From Clostridium niameyense (GTDB lineage: Bacteria > Bacillota > Clostridia > Clostridiales > Clostridiaceae), in NCBI RefSeq assembly GCF_001243045.1, contig NZ_LN849007.1, positions 524,989 to 588,988 on the forward strand: DNA of 64,000 nucleotides, written 5' to 3'. The position numbers and the translations under genes are program-made. Position 1 is the first letter of the stretch, and the number at the start of each line of letters is the position of its first letter. Below, piece by piece: positions 9,367 through 17,856 of this stretch. A model generated the notes under the pieces. The model made no database searches. It was not told the DNA's origin and was given only the letters and a program-made list of their open reading frames with translations.

Positions 9367-11976
9367 TTGAATAATTACTATAATCGTACATGGATAGATG
9401 TAGTTAAATCCCTACATAGTAATGCTTATTGTGGTTTAACAGAAGATCAAGTTTTAATGCACAGAAAAAAATATGGAGATAACAATATAAATATACCAAA
9501 GAGAAGAAGTATTTTATATTTTATATTTAATGAATTAAAACAGTTTTGGGTTTTATCTATTATATTAAGCTCAATTTTATTTTTTATTTTAAAAGATTTT
9601 GTTTATTTATCCATTGGTGTATTTATTTTAATTATAGATATAGTAATAATGGTATACCTACAAAATAAGGAACAAAAAAATATAAAAACTTTAGAAAATT
9701 TGAATATAACCTCATCAAGGGTTTTAAGGGGAAGTTTAAGTAAAAATATAAATTCAACAGAGCTAGTAGTAGGGGATATTGTAAGAATAAGGCCTGGAGA
9801 TATTGTACCAGCAGATATAAGAATAATAGAAAGTGAAAGAATTAGAGTTAATGAAGGAGTAGTTACTGGAGAAGACTATATAGTAGATAAGTATGCTACT
9901 AAAATAGAGGATAAAGAAATAACTACATCAGAAATGAAGAATATACTTTTTAAATCTTCAAAGGTAGTATCTGGTGAAGGTATAGGAATAGTTATAGCTA
10001 CAGGAGATAATACTGAAATTTCTAATATAATAAGTAAATTTTCAGAAGAAGAAGAAGAAAAAGTTTCTTTGAAAATGAGAATAGAGAGAATAGCTAATGT
10101 ATTTTCGTTAGCAATGTTTTGTATATTATCAATAATTTTTATTGTTAATTATCTTGAAAATAAAAGTATAAATGATATTCTATCTATAATAGCTGTATTA
10201 ATGATTTCCTATATACCCTTAACAAACATTATAATAATATTATTGTCTAAGAATATTGTGCTAAAAAAGCTAAGACAAGAAGGTCAAATATTTAGAAATG
10301 TATCGTCTATGGAAAAGTTTTCTAAAACTAATATAATCTTTTTTAATAAATTAGGATCTGTATCAGAAAACTCTATGATGGTAAATAAAATATACACAAA
10401 TGGTAATTTTGTTCCTTTGAATGAAGAAACTTTAAAAATAGAGGACGAGTTCAGAGAAGATTTAAATGTAGAAAGAATTTTAGAAATAGGTACTTTATGT
10501 AATGATACGGACTTTAGAATAGGTGAAGGAATTACAAATCCTAAGAATGATTTAATAGAGATTGGTCTAATACAGTTAGCTATAAAAAATAATATAAATA
10601 AAAATACTTTAGAAGATGAGTATAATAGAATATTAAAAATACCTTATGATAGAGACAAAAGAATAATGACGTGTATTAATAAAGTAGAGAATAATTATAG
10701 AGCTAACATAAAGGGTGATTTAGATAGTTTATTAAATAAATGTACTCGTATAATGAAAAATGGTATAGAAGTGGAAATAACAGAAGAAGATATACAACAA
10801 ATAAAAATGGCAGATATGGATATGTCTAAAAATAGTTTATTTTCTATAGCGTTTGGATATAGAAGTTTTAATTACGAGCCAAGTCCAAAAGAAAATATAG
10901 AAAGTAACGTAGTATTCGTAGGAATAATAGGTTTTCAAAATCCATTAAGAGAAGATTTAGAGCAGACATTTATGTTATCTAGGTATCTTTGTGTGTCACC
11001 TATAATGATAACAGAGGATAATAAATTTACTGCTTATCATATAGGTAAAAAGATGGGATTTATAAGAGATATAAATCAAGTTACATCTGGTGTAGAAATT
11101 GATAATATGAAAGAAGAAGAGTTTTCTGATATGGTAGAAAAAATAAAAGTTTTTTCTAGAATAAATTATAAAAATAAAACTAAAATAGCTGAAGAATATA
11201 AGGAAAAGGGATATGTTACAGTAATGGAAGCTTCAAATTCTACAGATATTTCGGTTTTAAAGGTAGCAGATGTAGGCGTTACAGATGATGATAATAATTT
11301 ATTAAAGAAATTTTCAGATATAGTATTAAAAAATAAAAGCTTAAAACAGTTATTATTATGTCTTTCAGATTGCAGGAGAATAATGGAAGTATTTAAAAAC
11401 ATAATTTTATATGTTATGATAGCCATGTTATCTACATTTTTATTTTCAACTATTATGTGTTCATATAGTAATATTTATAATTTTAGGCATGAAATATTGT
11501 GGATAAATTCTATTACTATACTTATTTCTTCTTTAGCTATGATAATTCAGTATAAAGATGAAGAGTATGATATGACAGATTATTATATAAATAAAAATAT
11601 ATTTATGGAGAATAAGACACAAATAATGATTACAAGTATTTTAATAAGTGCTTTTTCATTTTTAAATTTTAAGATTGTTTCAAGTTATTCTATAAATATT
11701 AACACTGCCATAGTATTTTCCTTTTTAATACTTAATTTTTTAATAGATACATTAATTTTAGGGTTTGCAAGTGGAAATATATTTAAAAACAAAGCATCTA
11801 ATATTTTAATGATAATAAATATGATATTACCAGTAATTTTAAACATAATATTATATTATGATTTAACTATAAAGATATTTAATCTTATGTACTTAAAGTT
11901 TTTAGGAATTACTGCTGTCATTTGGATTTTAATACTTTTATTCTATAAAAAAGAAAAGAACGGAGCATTGTTATAA
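9367..11976 (+). CDS. Catalytically degenerate P-type ATPase homologue (pseudo-ATPase)
   Basis: An 869-residue membrane protein with the full architecture of a P2-type cation ATPase: an N-terminal cation-ATPase domain (1-50), paired transmembrane helices (about 52-98), A domain (110-225) with TGED at 167-170, helices at 245-300, P/N domains (305-670) and a C-terminal membrane bundle (675-865). The catalytic motifs have drifted. The phosphorylation motif DKTGTLT is NKLGSVS (Asn327 in place of Asp), the helix-4 PEGL site reads YIPLT, KGA is KGD, the TGD motif is TED (549-551), and TGDGVND is replaced by EASNSTD (621-627). The frame is unbroken over 2.6 kb, so selection for a non-pumping role is likely. 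The start is TTG 9367 with GGGGG at 9353-9357. Substrate and role are unknown. Confidence 0.85.
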   Translation: MNNYYNRTWIDVVKSLHSNAYCGLTEDQVLMHRKKYGDNNINIPKRRSILYFIFNELKQFWVLSIILSSILFFILKDFVYLSIGVFILIIDIVIMVYLQNKEQKNIKTLENLNITSSRVLRGSLSKNINSTELVVGDIVRIRPGDIVPADIRIIESERIRVNEGVVTGEDYIVDKYATKIEDKEITTSEMKNILFKSSKVVSGEGIGIVIATGDNTEISNIISKFSEEEEEKVSLKMRIERIANVFSLAMFCILSIIFIVNYLENKSINDILSIIAVLMISYIPLTNIIIILLSKNIVLKKLRQEGQIFRNVSSMEKFSKTNIIFFNKLGSVSENSMMVNKIYTNGNFVPLNEETLKIEDEFREDLNVERILEIGTLCNDTDFRIGEGITNPKNDLIEIGLIQLAIKNNINKNTLEDEYNRILKIPYDRDKRIMTCINKVENNYRANIKGDLDSLLNKCTRIMKNGIEVEITEEDIQQIKMADMDMSKNSLFSIAFGYRSFNYEPSPKENIESNVVFVGIIGFQNPLREDLEQTFMLSRYLCVSPIMITEDNKFTAYHIGKKMGFIRDINQVTSGVEIDNMKEEEFSDMVEKIKVFSRINYKNKTKIAEEYKEKGYVTVMEASNSTDISVLKVADVGVTDDDNNLLKKFSDIVLKNKSLKQLLLCLSDCRRIMEVFKNIILYVMIAMLSTFLFSTIMCSYSNIYNFRHEILWINSITILISSLAMIIQYKDEEYDMTDYYINKNIFMENKTQIMITSILISAFSFLNFKIVSSYSININTAIVFSFLILNFLIDTLILGFASGNIFKNKASNILMIINMILPVILNIILYYDLTIKIFNLMYLKFLGITAVIWILILLFYKKEKNGALL

Positions 11977-12058
11977 ATAATAAAATTAAACCATTTTTAT
12001 AACTGATTAAAGTGTATATATACTGGTTAGAATAATGTTATGGAGGTGGGCTAAAACT

Positions 12059-12328
12059 ATGGATAATATTTTTGAAACAGTGGTTAAAGGAAGTAATATA
12101 GTATTTTTAAATGTACCTTATGAGGAATATTTTGCAAATTACCATAAATTGGATGGGAAATCAGCTGAATATATAATAGAAAATTATTTTAAAAATAAGG
12201 GAAAAAATTGTAGTGCAAAAATTTTAGATATTGAATGTGATGATGAAATTAATAAGATAAAGATAGCCACAGAGGTTAAGCAAAAAAATATAAGTGATAA
12301 TAAAAAACACTATAATTCATTCAATTAG
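12059..12328 (+). CDS. Hypothetical protein, 89 aa
   Basis: I do not recognise this protein. It is small, probably cytosolic and charged, with no signal peptide or transmembrane segment. The middle contains VPYEEYFANYHKLDG and a Lys-rich C-terminal tail. ATG 12059 is chosen because GGAGGTG lies at 12042-12048. An upstream in-frame ATG at 12035 would start before that ribosome site. It sits between the pseudo-ATPase and comEC, with 9 bases to comEC, so it is probably co-transcribed with comEC. No function is assigned. Confidence 0.7.
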   Translation: MDNIFETVVKGSNIVFLNVPYEEYFANYHKLDGKSAEYIIENYFKNKGKNCSAKILDIECDDEINKIKIATEVKQKNISDNKKHYNSFN

Positions 12329-12337
12329 GGGAATAAC

Positions 12338-14092
12338 ATGGAAAGACCATTAGTTTATTTTGCTGTTTCAATTTTTATATCTTGCATTTCCACCTTGATA
12401 TTTTTAAATAAAGCATTTTTAGGTGCAGTATTAGCTGCATCTTTTTTAATATTAATTTTTTTTACTCTAAACTATAAAGAGTTTATTGTAGTATTACTAT
12501 TTTTTATCTTAGGTTGTTTTAGTTTTATAAATTATTTTAATGTGGATATAAATAAAGAAATTACTGTTAGGATTTTAAGAAAAGATAAGTTTTATTGTAT
12601 AGCTGATTATAAGGGAAGAAATTTATCAGTTTTAGGAAATTTAAATAAAGTGGAAGAGGGAGACAAAGTAAGAATTAAAGGTGATTTTAAAAAGAAAGAT
12701 ATATATAGATTAGGTTCTATAGGAAGCTTTAAAGTTAAGAAACATTGCAGAGAAAAAAGAGATTTTATATACAAAATATATAATTTAAAAAAAATAGCTT
12801 ATATTAAATTTAAACAATATTTAGGAGAAGAAAAAGCTGCTACTGTAATGTCCTTATGTTTTGGAGAAACTAAATATATGTCTAATAGTGAAAAAGATAC
12901 ATTAAAAAAGCTAGGGGTAGTACATGTAATAAGTGTGTCTGGTTTTCATATGGCTTTAATTTATAATGTTATAGAGAAGATAATAAAGTTTCCATTTTCT
13001 ATACCAGTTGCCCTTTTATATGTAGTATTTACTGGAATGAAAGCATCATCTATAAGAGCGTTTATTATGATATTAATATTAAAATCTTCTAAAAAGTTTT
13101 TTAGAAAATATGATAGTTTATCAGCCCTTAGCTTAGCTTGTATTATAATTTTACTAAAAAAACCTTATTACATATTAGATATAGGATTTATGTTATCATT
13201 TTTATGTACTTTAGGAATTATATTAAACAACAAAAAAATGTCTAGATATTTATATAAATTACCTAGGAAATTAAATGAATCTTTAAGTTTAACATTAAGT
13301 GCTCAGATATATTCTTTCCCATATATATGTTTTACCTTGAAAAATTTTGGACTAGGTTTTATAATAGGAAATTTAATATTAGTACCTTTATATGCACCAG
13401 TAGTTTTATTAGGAAATCTAGCCTTATTTTTAATTAAAGTTCCTGTTATATTTCCAATTATAAATAAAATAATATATACTATTTTAACAATTATAAGAGG
13501 AGGTCAATTAATATTAGATAATTTAACTCCTTCAATTATGGGTGTATCCTATATACATGGTATACTTTTTAGTATAATATATATTAGTTATTTACTATAT
13601 AATCATGGCTATAAAAAAATAAAATATTTACCTATATATTTTTTCTTTTTTTTAATGTTTTTAAATTATAATATTTATCCTAAACTTTATTATATAAGAG
13701 GAAATGGATATGAAGTATCGATTATAAAATACAAATTTGAAACTACTATGATTTGTAGTTATAATATAAATTCAGCTAAAGATATATTAAAAATAAAAGA
13801 AGAAGTAAAACCTAAAAAAATAATAACTAATCCTTCCATAAGTAAAAAACTAAATTTAGATAATAATTTTCAATTTTATATAAATCCTTATTTAAAAGAA
13901 GAATGCAGAAAATATAATTTAATTTTAAGCTATAAAAGAAAGATATATGTTTTTTCTCAGGATAAGCATAGTTTACCGAATATTAAAAATAAGTACACTA
14001 TGATAAATTTAAATAACAAGAATGGATTAAGTAAAGAAAAAAATGCTTCTTTTATGATATTTTTAGGAAAGGTATATAGTTTTAATTATTAG
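12338..14092 (+). CDS. comEC: ComEC/Rec2-type DNA-uptake channel lacking the metallo-beta-lactamase domain
   Basis: A 584-residue polytopic membrane protein. ComEC forms the channel that passes single-stranded DNA across the membrane in transformation. The N-terminal part has two or three helices and an OB-like DUF4131 region (about 40-150). The Competence domain (about 160-440) includes VVHVISVSGFHMALIYN and ASSIRAFIMI, both family signatures. Canonical ComEC is about 700-800 residues and ends in a metallo-beta-lactamase domain with HxHxDH. Here the last ~130 residues are short, Lys/Asn-rich and contain no such motif. The nuclease-like domain is therefore absent. The gene is followed after a few bases by holA, the usual neighbour. 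Confidence 0.88.
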   Translation: MERPLVYFAVSIFISCISTLIFLNKAFLGAVLAASFLILIFFTLNYKEFIVVLLFFILGCFSFINYFNVDINKEITVRILRKDKFYCIADYKGRNLSVLGNLNKVEEGDKVRIKGDFKKKDIYRLGSIGSFKVKKHCREKRDFIYKIYNLKKIAYIKFKQYLGEEKAATVMSLCFGETKYMSNSEKDTLKKLGVVHVISVSGFHMALIYNVIEKIIKFPFSIPVALLYVVFTGMKASSIRAFIMILILKSSKKFFRKYDSLSALSLACIIILLKKPYYILDIGFMLSFLCTLGIILNNKKMSRYLYKLPRKLNESLSLTLSAQIYSFPYICFTLKNFGLGFIIGNLILVPLYAPVVLLGNLALFLIKVPVIFPIINKIIYTILTIIRGGQLILDNLTPSIMGVSYIHGILFSIIYISYLLYNHGYKKIKYLPIYFFFFLMFLNYNIYPKLYYIRGNGYEVSIIKYKFETTMICSYNINSAKDILKIKEEVKPKKIITNPSISKKLNLDNNFQFYINPYLKEECRKYNLILSYKRKIYVFSQDKHSLPNIKNKYTMINLNNKNGLSKEKNASFMIFLGKVYSFNY

Positions 14093-14109
14093 TATAGAGG
14101 GTGAGAGGC

Positions 14110-15141
14110 TTGATAGATTTATTAGAATTAAAAACCTATATAAATGAGAATCCAAATGAAAATTGTTACATATTTACGGGATATGATGAACAAATTATAA
14201 AAGATAGTATAAAAAAAATAACAAATAATATTGTAAATGAAAATTTTAAAGAATTAAATTATATTACTTTTGATGGTAATTCTTTAGAAGAATTTGATGA
14301 TATTTTTAATGCTTGTGAAACAGTACCTTTTATGAGCGAAAAAAAGGTAATAGTTATATATAGAGCGTCCTTTTTAGAAGATGATAAAAATGATTATAAA
14401 TCTAAAAATTTATATAATAAAATGGAAAAGTATATAGAAAAAATGCCAGATTATTGTACCTTAATTATGTACTCCGTATTAAATAACAAAAGAGATAAAA
14501 TAAGTAGTAGAATAAAAAAATTAGATAAAAAATCTTGTGTAGTACAGGTAGATAAACTAAAAGGAAATAATTTAGAGAAAATAATAGAAAAGCTTTTTAT
14601 AAATAAGGGCAAAAAAATAGACAAAGTATGTTTAAAGGTTTTTGCACAGAATATGAAGGAAGAAAATTTAAGTATAATAGAAAATGAAGTACAGAAAATT
14701 TGTGATTATACTTTAGGAAAAGATATAGAAAAAAAAGATATAAATGAAATGTATCAAAATATTAGTGATGAAGATATATTTGATTTAATGAACTTTATTT
14801 CTCAAAGAAAGACTAGGGAAGCTATAGAAGTATTCAATGAATTATTGTTTAAAGGACATAAAGTCAATCATATACTAGCTATGATAGAAAAACAATTTAG
14901 AAATTTGTATTTAGTTAAAGCAGGTATAGATAATAATAAGACAAAGGATGAATTATCAAGAGAATTAAAAATTCATCCTTATGGATGTAGTATACTAATA
15001 AGTCAAAGCAAAAAATTTACGTTAAAACAAATAGAAAAAGCCATAGGGATGAGTTTAGAAGTGGACAAAAAAATAAAAACTACTTCTGTAAATCCAAATA
15101 CAGAAGTAGAACTTTTAATTATTAACTCTATATCTTATTAA
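14110..15141 (+). CDS. holA: DNA polymerase III delta subunit
   Basis: A 343-residue clamp-loader subunit that opens the beta clamp. The N-terminal AAA-like fold begins with NCYIFTGYDEQIIKDSI (a degenerate P-loop, as usual for delta). The middle has MKEENLSIIENEVQKI and the C-terminal domain has MIEKQFRNLYLVK. TTG 14110 is preferred over GTG 14101 because GAGGGTGAG (14098-14106) is properly spaced for the TTG and overlaps the GTG. Location between comEC and rpsT is the same as in Bacillus (yqeN). Confidence 0.93.
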   Translation: MIDLLELKTYINENPNENCYIFTGYDEQIIKDSIKKITNNIVNENFKELNYITFDGNSLEEFDDIFNACETVPFMSEKKVIVIYRASFLEDDKNDYKSKNLYNKMEKYIEKMPDYCTLIMYSVLNNKRDKISSRIKKLDKKSCVVQVDKLKGNNLEKIIEKLFINKGKKIDKVCLKVFAQNMKEENLSIIENEVQKICDYTLGKDIEKKDINEMYQNISDEDIFDLMNFISQRKTREAIEVFNELLFKGHKVNHILAMIEKQFRNLYLVKAGIDNNKTKDELSRELKIHPYGCSILISQSKKFTLKQIEKAIGMSLEVDKKIKTTSVNPNTEVELLIINSISY

Positions 15142-15175
15142 AATAAATAACCCGTGTTAACGGGTTTATTTATTT
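15141..15175. terminator. Bidirectional terminator between holA and rpsT
   Basis: AAATAAATAACCCGT pairs with ACGGGTTTATTTATTT over a 4-base loop. It has a U-rich tail on both strands and overlaps both stop codons by one or two bases. Confidence 0.88.
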
Positions 15176-15440
15176 AAGCGTTTAATGCATTTAATTTTGC
15201 AGCTAATCTAGATTTTGTTCTAGCAGCTTTGTTTTTGTGTAAAATTCCTTTTGTAACTGACATATCTAAAGCTCTAGCAGCTTTTTCATAAGCAACTTTT
15301 GCTTCATCATAATTTTTTCCTTCAACAGATGTTAAAAAGTTCTTTATTATAGTTTTTAAAGATGATTTTAACATTTTGTTTCTAAGAGTTTTAGTTTCTA
15401 TAACTTTTATTCTTTTCTTAGCTGATTTTATGTTTGCCAT
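15174..15440 (-). CDS. rpsT: 30S ribosomal protein S20
   Basis: An 88-residue basic protein that binds 16S rRNA. The start [21 protein letters not shown] and the C-terminal [17 protein letters not shown] are family-typical. Ribosome site GGGGGTG lies just upstream on the minus strand. It is convergent with holA, as in Bacillus. The leader contains a possible ribosome-site-masking hairpin, described separately. Confidence 0.97.
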   Translation of the reverse strand: MANIKSAKKRIKVIETKTLRNKMLKSSLKTIIKNFLTSVEGKNYDEAKVAYEKAARALDMSVTKGILHKNKAARTKSRLAAKLNALNA

Positions 15441-15441
15441 T

Positions 15442-15486
15442 TTTTCACCCCCTTGTATTTTTGGGTTCCGCAGCTTTTGGGGAAAA
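15442..15486 (-). promoter_or_regulatory. Possible ribosome-site-masking leader of rpsT
   Basis: On the minus strand TTTTCCCC (15480-15487) can pair with GGGG-TGAAAA around the rpsT ribosome site (15442-15453), enclosing about 25 bases that include GCTGCGGAACCC. S20 is known to control its own synthesis in E. coli, but no equivalent element is established for this sequence. Seen by eye only. Confidence 0.35.
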
Positions 15487-15670
15487 TTTGCGTATGTAAA
15501 TTAAATTTCAACACATGATATTATAACATTAAATCAGGTATACTTCAAGGGGATTTTAAATAACTTTATAAATGGAATAATGAAAATTATTAAGGGAAAA
15601 ATAATATCAAATTTGCCTTTATTATATATTATAGTAAAAAATAAATTAATATAAAGAAGGGATGAAAAAA

Positions 15671-16645
15671 ATGTTTAATGTAAGAACAGATTTAGCTATA
15701 GAATCAAAGGAACTTTATGAGAAAAAGAATAAAAGTTCAATATCTGGAGTAGAGGTTAAAAATACAGAATGTAATGATATAAAGATAACAGAAGTAAAAA
15801 TATTAAATGAACAGGGAGAAAGATCTATGGGGAAACCTAAAGGTACATATACAACCTTAGATATTCCTGATTTTACGCATTATGATAGTGATACTATGGA
15901 TGAAGTTAGTGAGGCTTTAGCAAAAACTTTAAGCAGTATTATAAATATAAATAAAGATATGACAGCTTTAGTAGTAGGACTTGGAAACTGGAATATAACA
16001 GCAGATGCACTAGGGCCCAAAGCAGTATCTAAAATTATGATAACAAGACACTTAAAAGAATTAATCCCAGATCAAATTGATGAAAATGTAAGACCAGTAT
16101 GTGGAATATCACCAGGGGTATTGGGGATAACTGGAATAGAAACCGGGGAAATAATAAAGAGTTTAGTAGAAAAAATAAGACCTAATTTAGTAATATGCAT
16201 AGATGCATTGGCTTCAAGAAAAACTGAGAGAGTAAATAATACTATACAAATAGGAACTAGTGGAATATCGCCAGGATCAGGAATTGGTAATAAAAGAATG
16301 GAACTTAGTGAAAAAACATTAGGTATACCTGTTATAGCAATAGGAGTGCCTACAGTAGTAGATGCAGCTACTCTTGCTAATGATACTATAGATATGGTGG
16401 TTTCTGATATGATAAACCAGTCGAAAGAGGGAGGCGAATTTTATAAACTATTAAAGTCTTTACAAGAGGAAGAAAAGTTGAGAATGATACAAGAAGTTTT
16501 AGATCCTAGATTAGGAAATTTAGTAGTTACCCCTAAAGAAGAAGATGCAGTGATAGATTCTATGTCAAAAATAATAGCTAATGGCATAAATATAGCTCTT
16601 CAACCAGCTTTAACATTAGAGGATATAAATAGATATTTAAATTAA
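15671..16645 (+). CDS. gpr: Spore germination protease GPR
   Basis: A 324-residue aspartic-type endopeptidase that degrades small acid-soluble spore proteins during germination. It is made as a zymogen, and the N-terminal FNVRTDLAIE segment corresponds to the self-cleaved propeptide. Later motifs include VVGLGNWNITADALGP and CIDALASRKTERVN, both highly conserved. ATG 15671 is chosen with AGAAGG at 15655-15660. ATG 15662 lies almost on the ribosome site. Next to spoIIP as in Bacillus. Expression in the forespore is expected from the family, but I did not identify a sigma-G site. Confidence 0.95.
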   Translation: MFNVRTDLAIESKELYEKKNKSSISGVEVKNTECNDIKITEVKILNEQGERSMGKPKGTYTTLDIPDFTHYDSDTMDEVSEALAKTLSSIININKDMTALVVGLGNWNITADALGPKAVSKIMITRHLKELIPDQIDENVRPVCGISPGVLGITGIETGEIIKSLVEKIRPNLVICIDALASRKTERVNNTIQIGTSGISPGSGIGNKRMELSEKTLGIPVIAIGVPTVVDAATLANDTIDMVVSDMINQSKEGGEFYKLLKSLQEEEKLRMIQEVLDPRLGNLVVTPKEEDAVIDSMSKIIANGINIALQPALTLEDINRYLN

Positions 16646-16661
16646 AGGTAATAAATAAAAA

Positions 16662-16699
16662 CCCCCCTGCATATAATTTTATATAATTACAAGAGGGGG
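16662..16699 (+). promoter_or_regulatory. Inverted repeat covering the spoIIP ribosome site
   Basis: CCCCCT (16663-16668) is complementary to AGGGGG (16694-16699), which is the spoIIP ribosome site, eight bases before its ATG. Between them ATATAA/TTATAT forms a second stem. On the minus strand the same repeat is followed by TTTTTATTT. It may mask translation start or act as a weak terminator. Confidence 0.45.
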
Positions 16700-16707
16700 A
16701 TTTAAGA

Positions 16708-17793
16708 ATGGATTACAAAAAGATAAAACCTAAAGTAAATAAGAAATTTAATTCTATATTGCTTTTCTTATTTATGATAATTATATTTTTTATGGTAGCA
16801 TTACCGTGCGTAGTAAAAGCTAAGGAAAAAATAAATTTAAACAGAAGAAACATGTTTTATGTTCAAGTATTAAATTATGCTATGCCTACGGTTAAAGTCA
16901 CTTCATTTAATGAAGAAGATATGGCAGAGAATAATTTTAGTTGTAAAAATATGTTACTTCAAATGCTAGGGGTAAATATAAATAATCCTATGTCTTTATT
17001 AGAAAAGGAAATACCAGTATTTTCTCAAAGTTCATCTAAAGATTTGGCTTATAATAAACAAGAGGCTCCGTGTGATTCTTTTAAACTAGAGGATAAAGAA
17101 ATTTCAAAATATGATAAAGAAGTTAAAGATAATTTAAATATGCCTAATAAAGTAGTTAATGTTCAAGAACCTAAATTAAAAAAGAAATTAGATCCTAAAA
17201 AACCAGAAGTTTTTATATATCATACTCATACTACAGAAAGTTATAGACCAGGGGAACCTACTAACTTTGATACAGATAAAAATGTTTGTGCAGTAGGAGA
17301 TGAACTTGCAAAAGAACTTTCAAATAATTATGGTATAAATACATTGCACGATAAAACAGTACATGATGCTCAGGCTTATACTCAAAGTTATGCTAGATCA
17401 TCTGTGACTTTAGACAAATATTTGAAGCAATATGGGGACTTTAAATTAGTTATAGATTTACACAGGGATTCTGTAGATAATAAAAAAGCTGTTACTATTA
17501 AAATGAATGGAGAAAATGTAGCTAAATTTATGATGGTAATGGCTAGAAAGAATCCTCATTTTAATAAAAATATGCAAATGGCTAATAATATTATGAAAAA
17601 TTCAGATAGGTTATTCCCTGGATTTTGTAAAGGCGTATTTTATTACAACTATGGCACTAGATATTTTAATCAAAATAAAAGTAATAATGCATTACTTATA
17701 GAAGTTGGTGCAGATTGTAATACTACTTTAGAAGCTAAAGGTTCAGCTAAATACTTGGCAAGGATCATAGCAGAATGTTTAAATAAAAATTAA
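16708..17793 (+). CDS. spoIIP: Stage II sporulation protein P
   Basis: A 361-residue amidase/endopeptidase of the SpoIID-SpoIIM-SpoIIP engulfment complex, which cuts peptidoglycan so that the mother-cell membrane can engulf the forespore. A transmembrane anchor (about 18-37) is followed by a variable linker and the catalytic amidase domain, with FIYHTHTTESYRPG, DLHRDSVD and LLIEVGADCNT holding the metal-binding His and Glu residues. The length is normal. The ATG at 16708 has GAGGGGG at 16693-16699. It follows gpr, the conserved order. Confidence 0.96.
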   Translation: MDYKKIKPKVNKKFNSILLFLFMIIIFFMVALPCVVKAKEKINLNRRNMFYVQVLNYAMPTVKVTSFNEEDMAENNFSCKNMLLQMLGVNINNPMSLLEKEIPVFSQSSSKDLAYNKQEAPCDSFKLEDKEISKYDKEVKDNLNMPNKVVNVQEPKLKKKLDPKKPEVFIYHTHTTESYRPGEPTNFDTDKNVCAVGDELAKELSNNYGINTLHDKTVHDAQAYTQSYARSSVTLDKYLKQYGDFKLVIDLHRDSVDNKKAVTIKMNGENVAKFMMVMARKNPHFNKNMQMANNIMKNSDRLFPGFCKGVFYYNYGTRYFNQNKSNNALLIEVGADCNTTLEAKGSAKYLARIIAECLNKN

Positions 17794-17808
17794 TTGAATA
17801 AAATTAAC

Positions 17809-17856
17809 AAAAAAGTACATCCTTATAATAAGAGATTAGAAAGGGTGTACTTTTTT
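17809..17856 (+). terminator. Terminator-like hairpin after spoIIP overlapping next gene's ribosome site
   Basis: A 16-bp stem, AAAAAAGTACATCCTT with AAGGGTGTACTTTTTT (one T-G pair), has a 16-base loop and ends in six T. The right arm contains the only ribosome-like site (AAAGGGTG) for the gene starting at 17857. Confidence 0.85.

Noticed and set aside
9367-11976. Annotation as an active cation-transporting ATPase
   Set aside because: The overall fold fits, but the phosphorylation Asp and several other essential motifs are replaced, so ion pumping by the usual mechanism is not supported.
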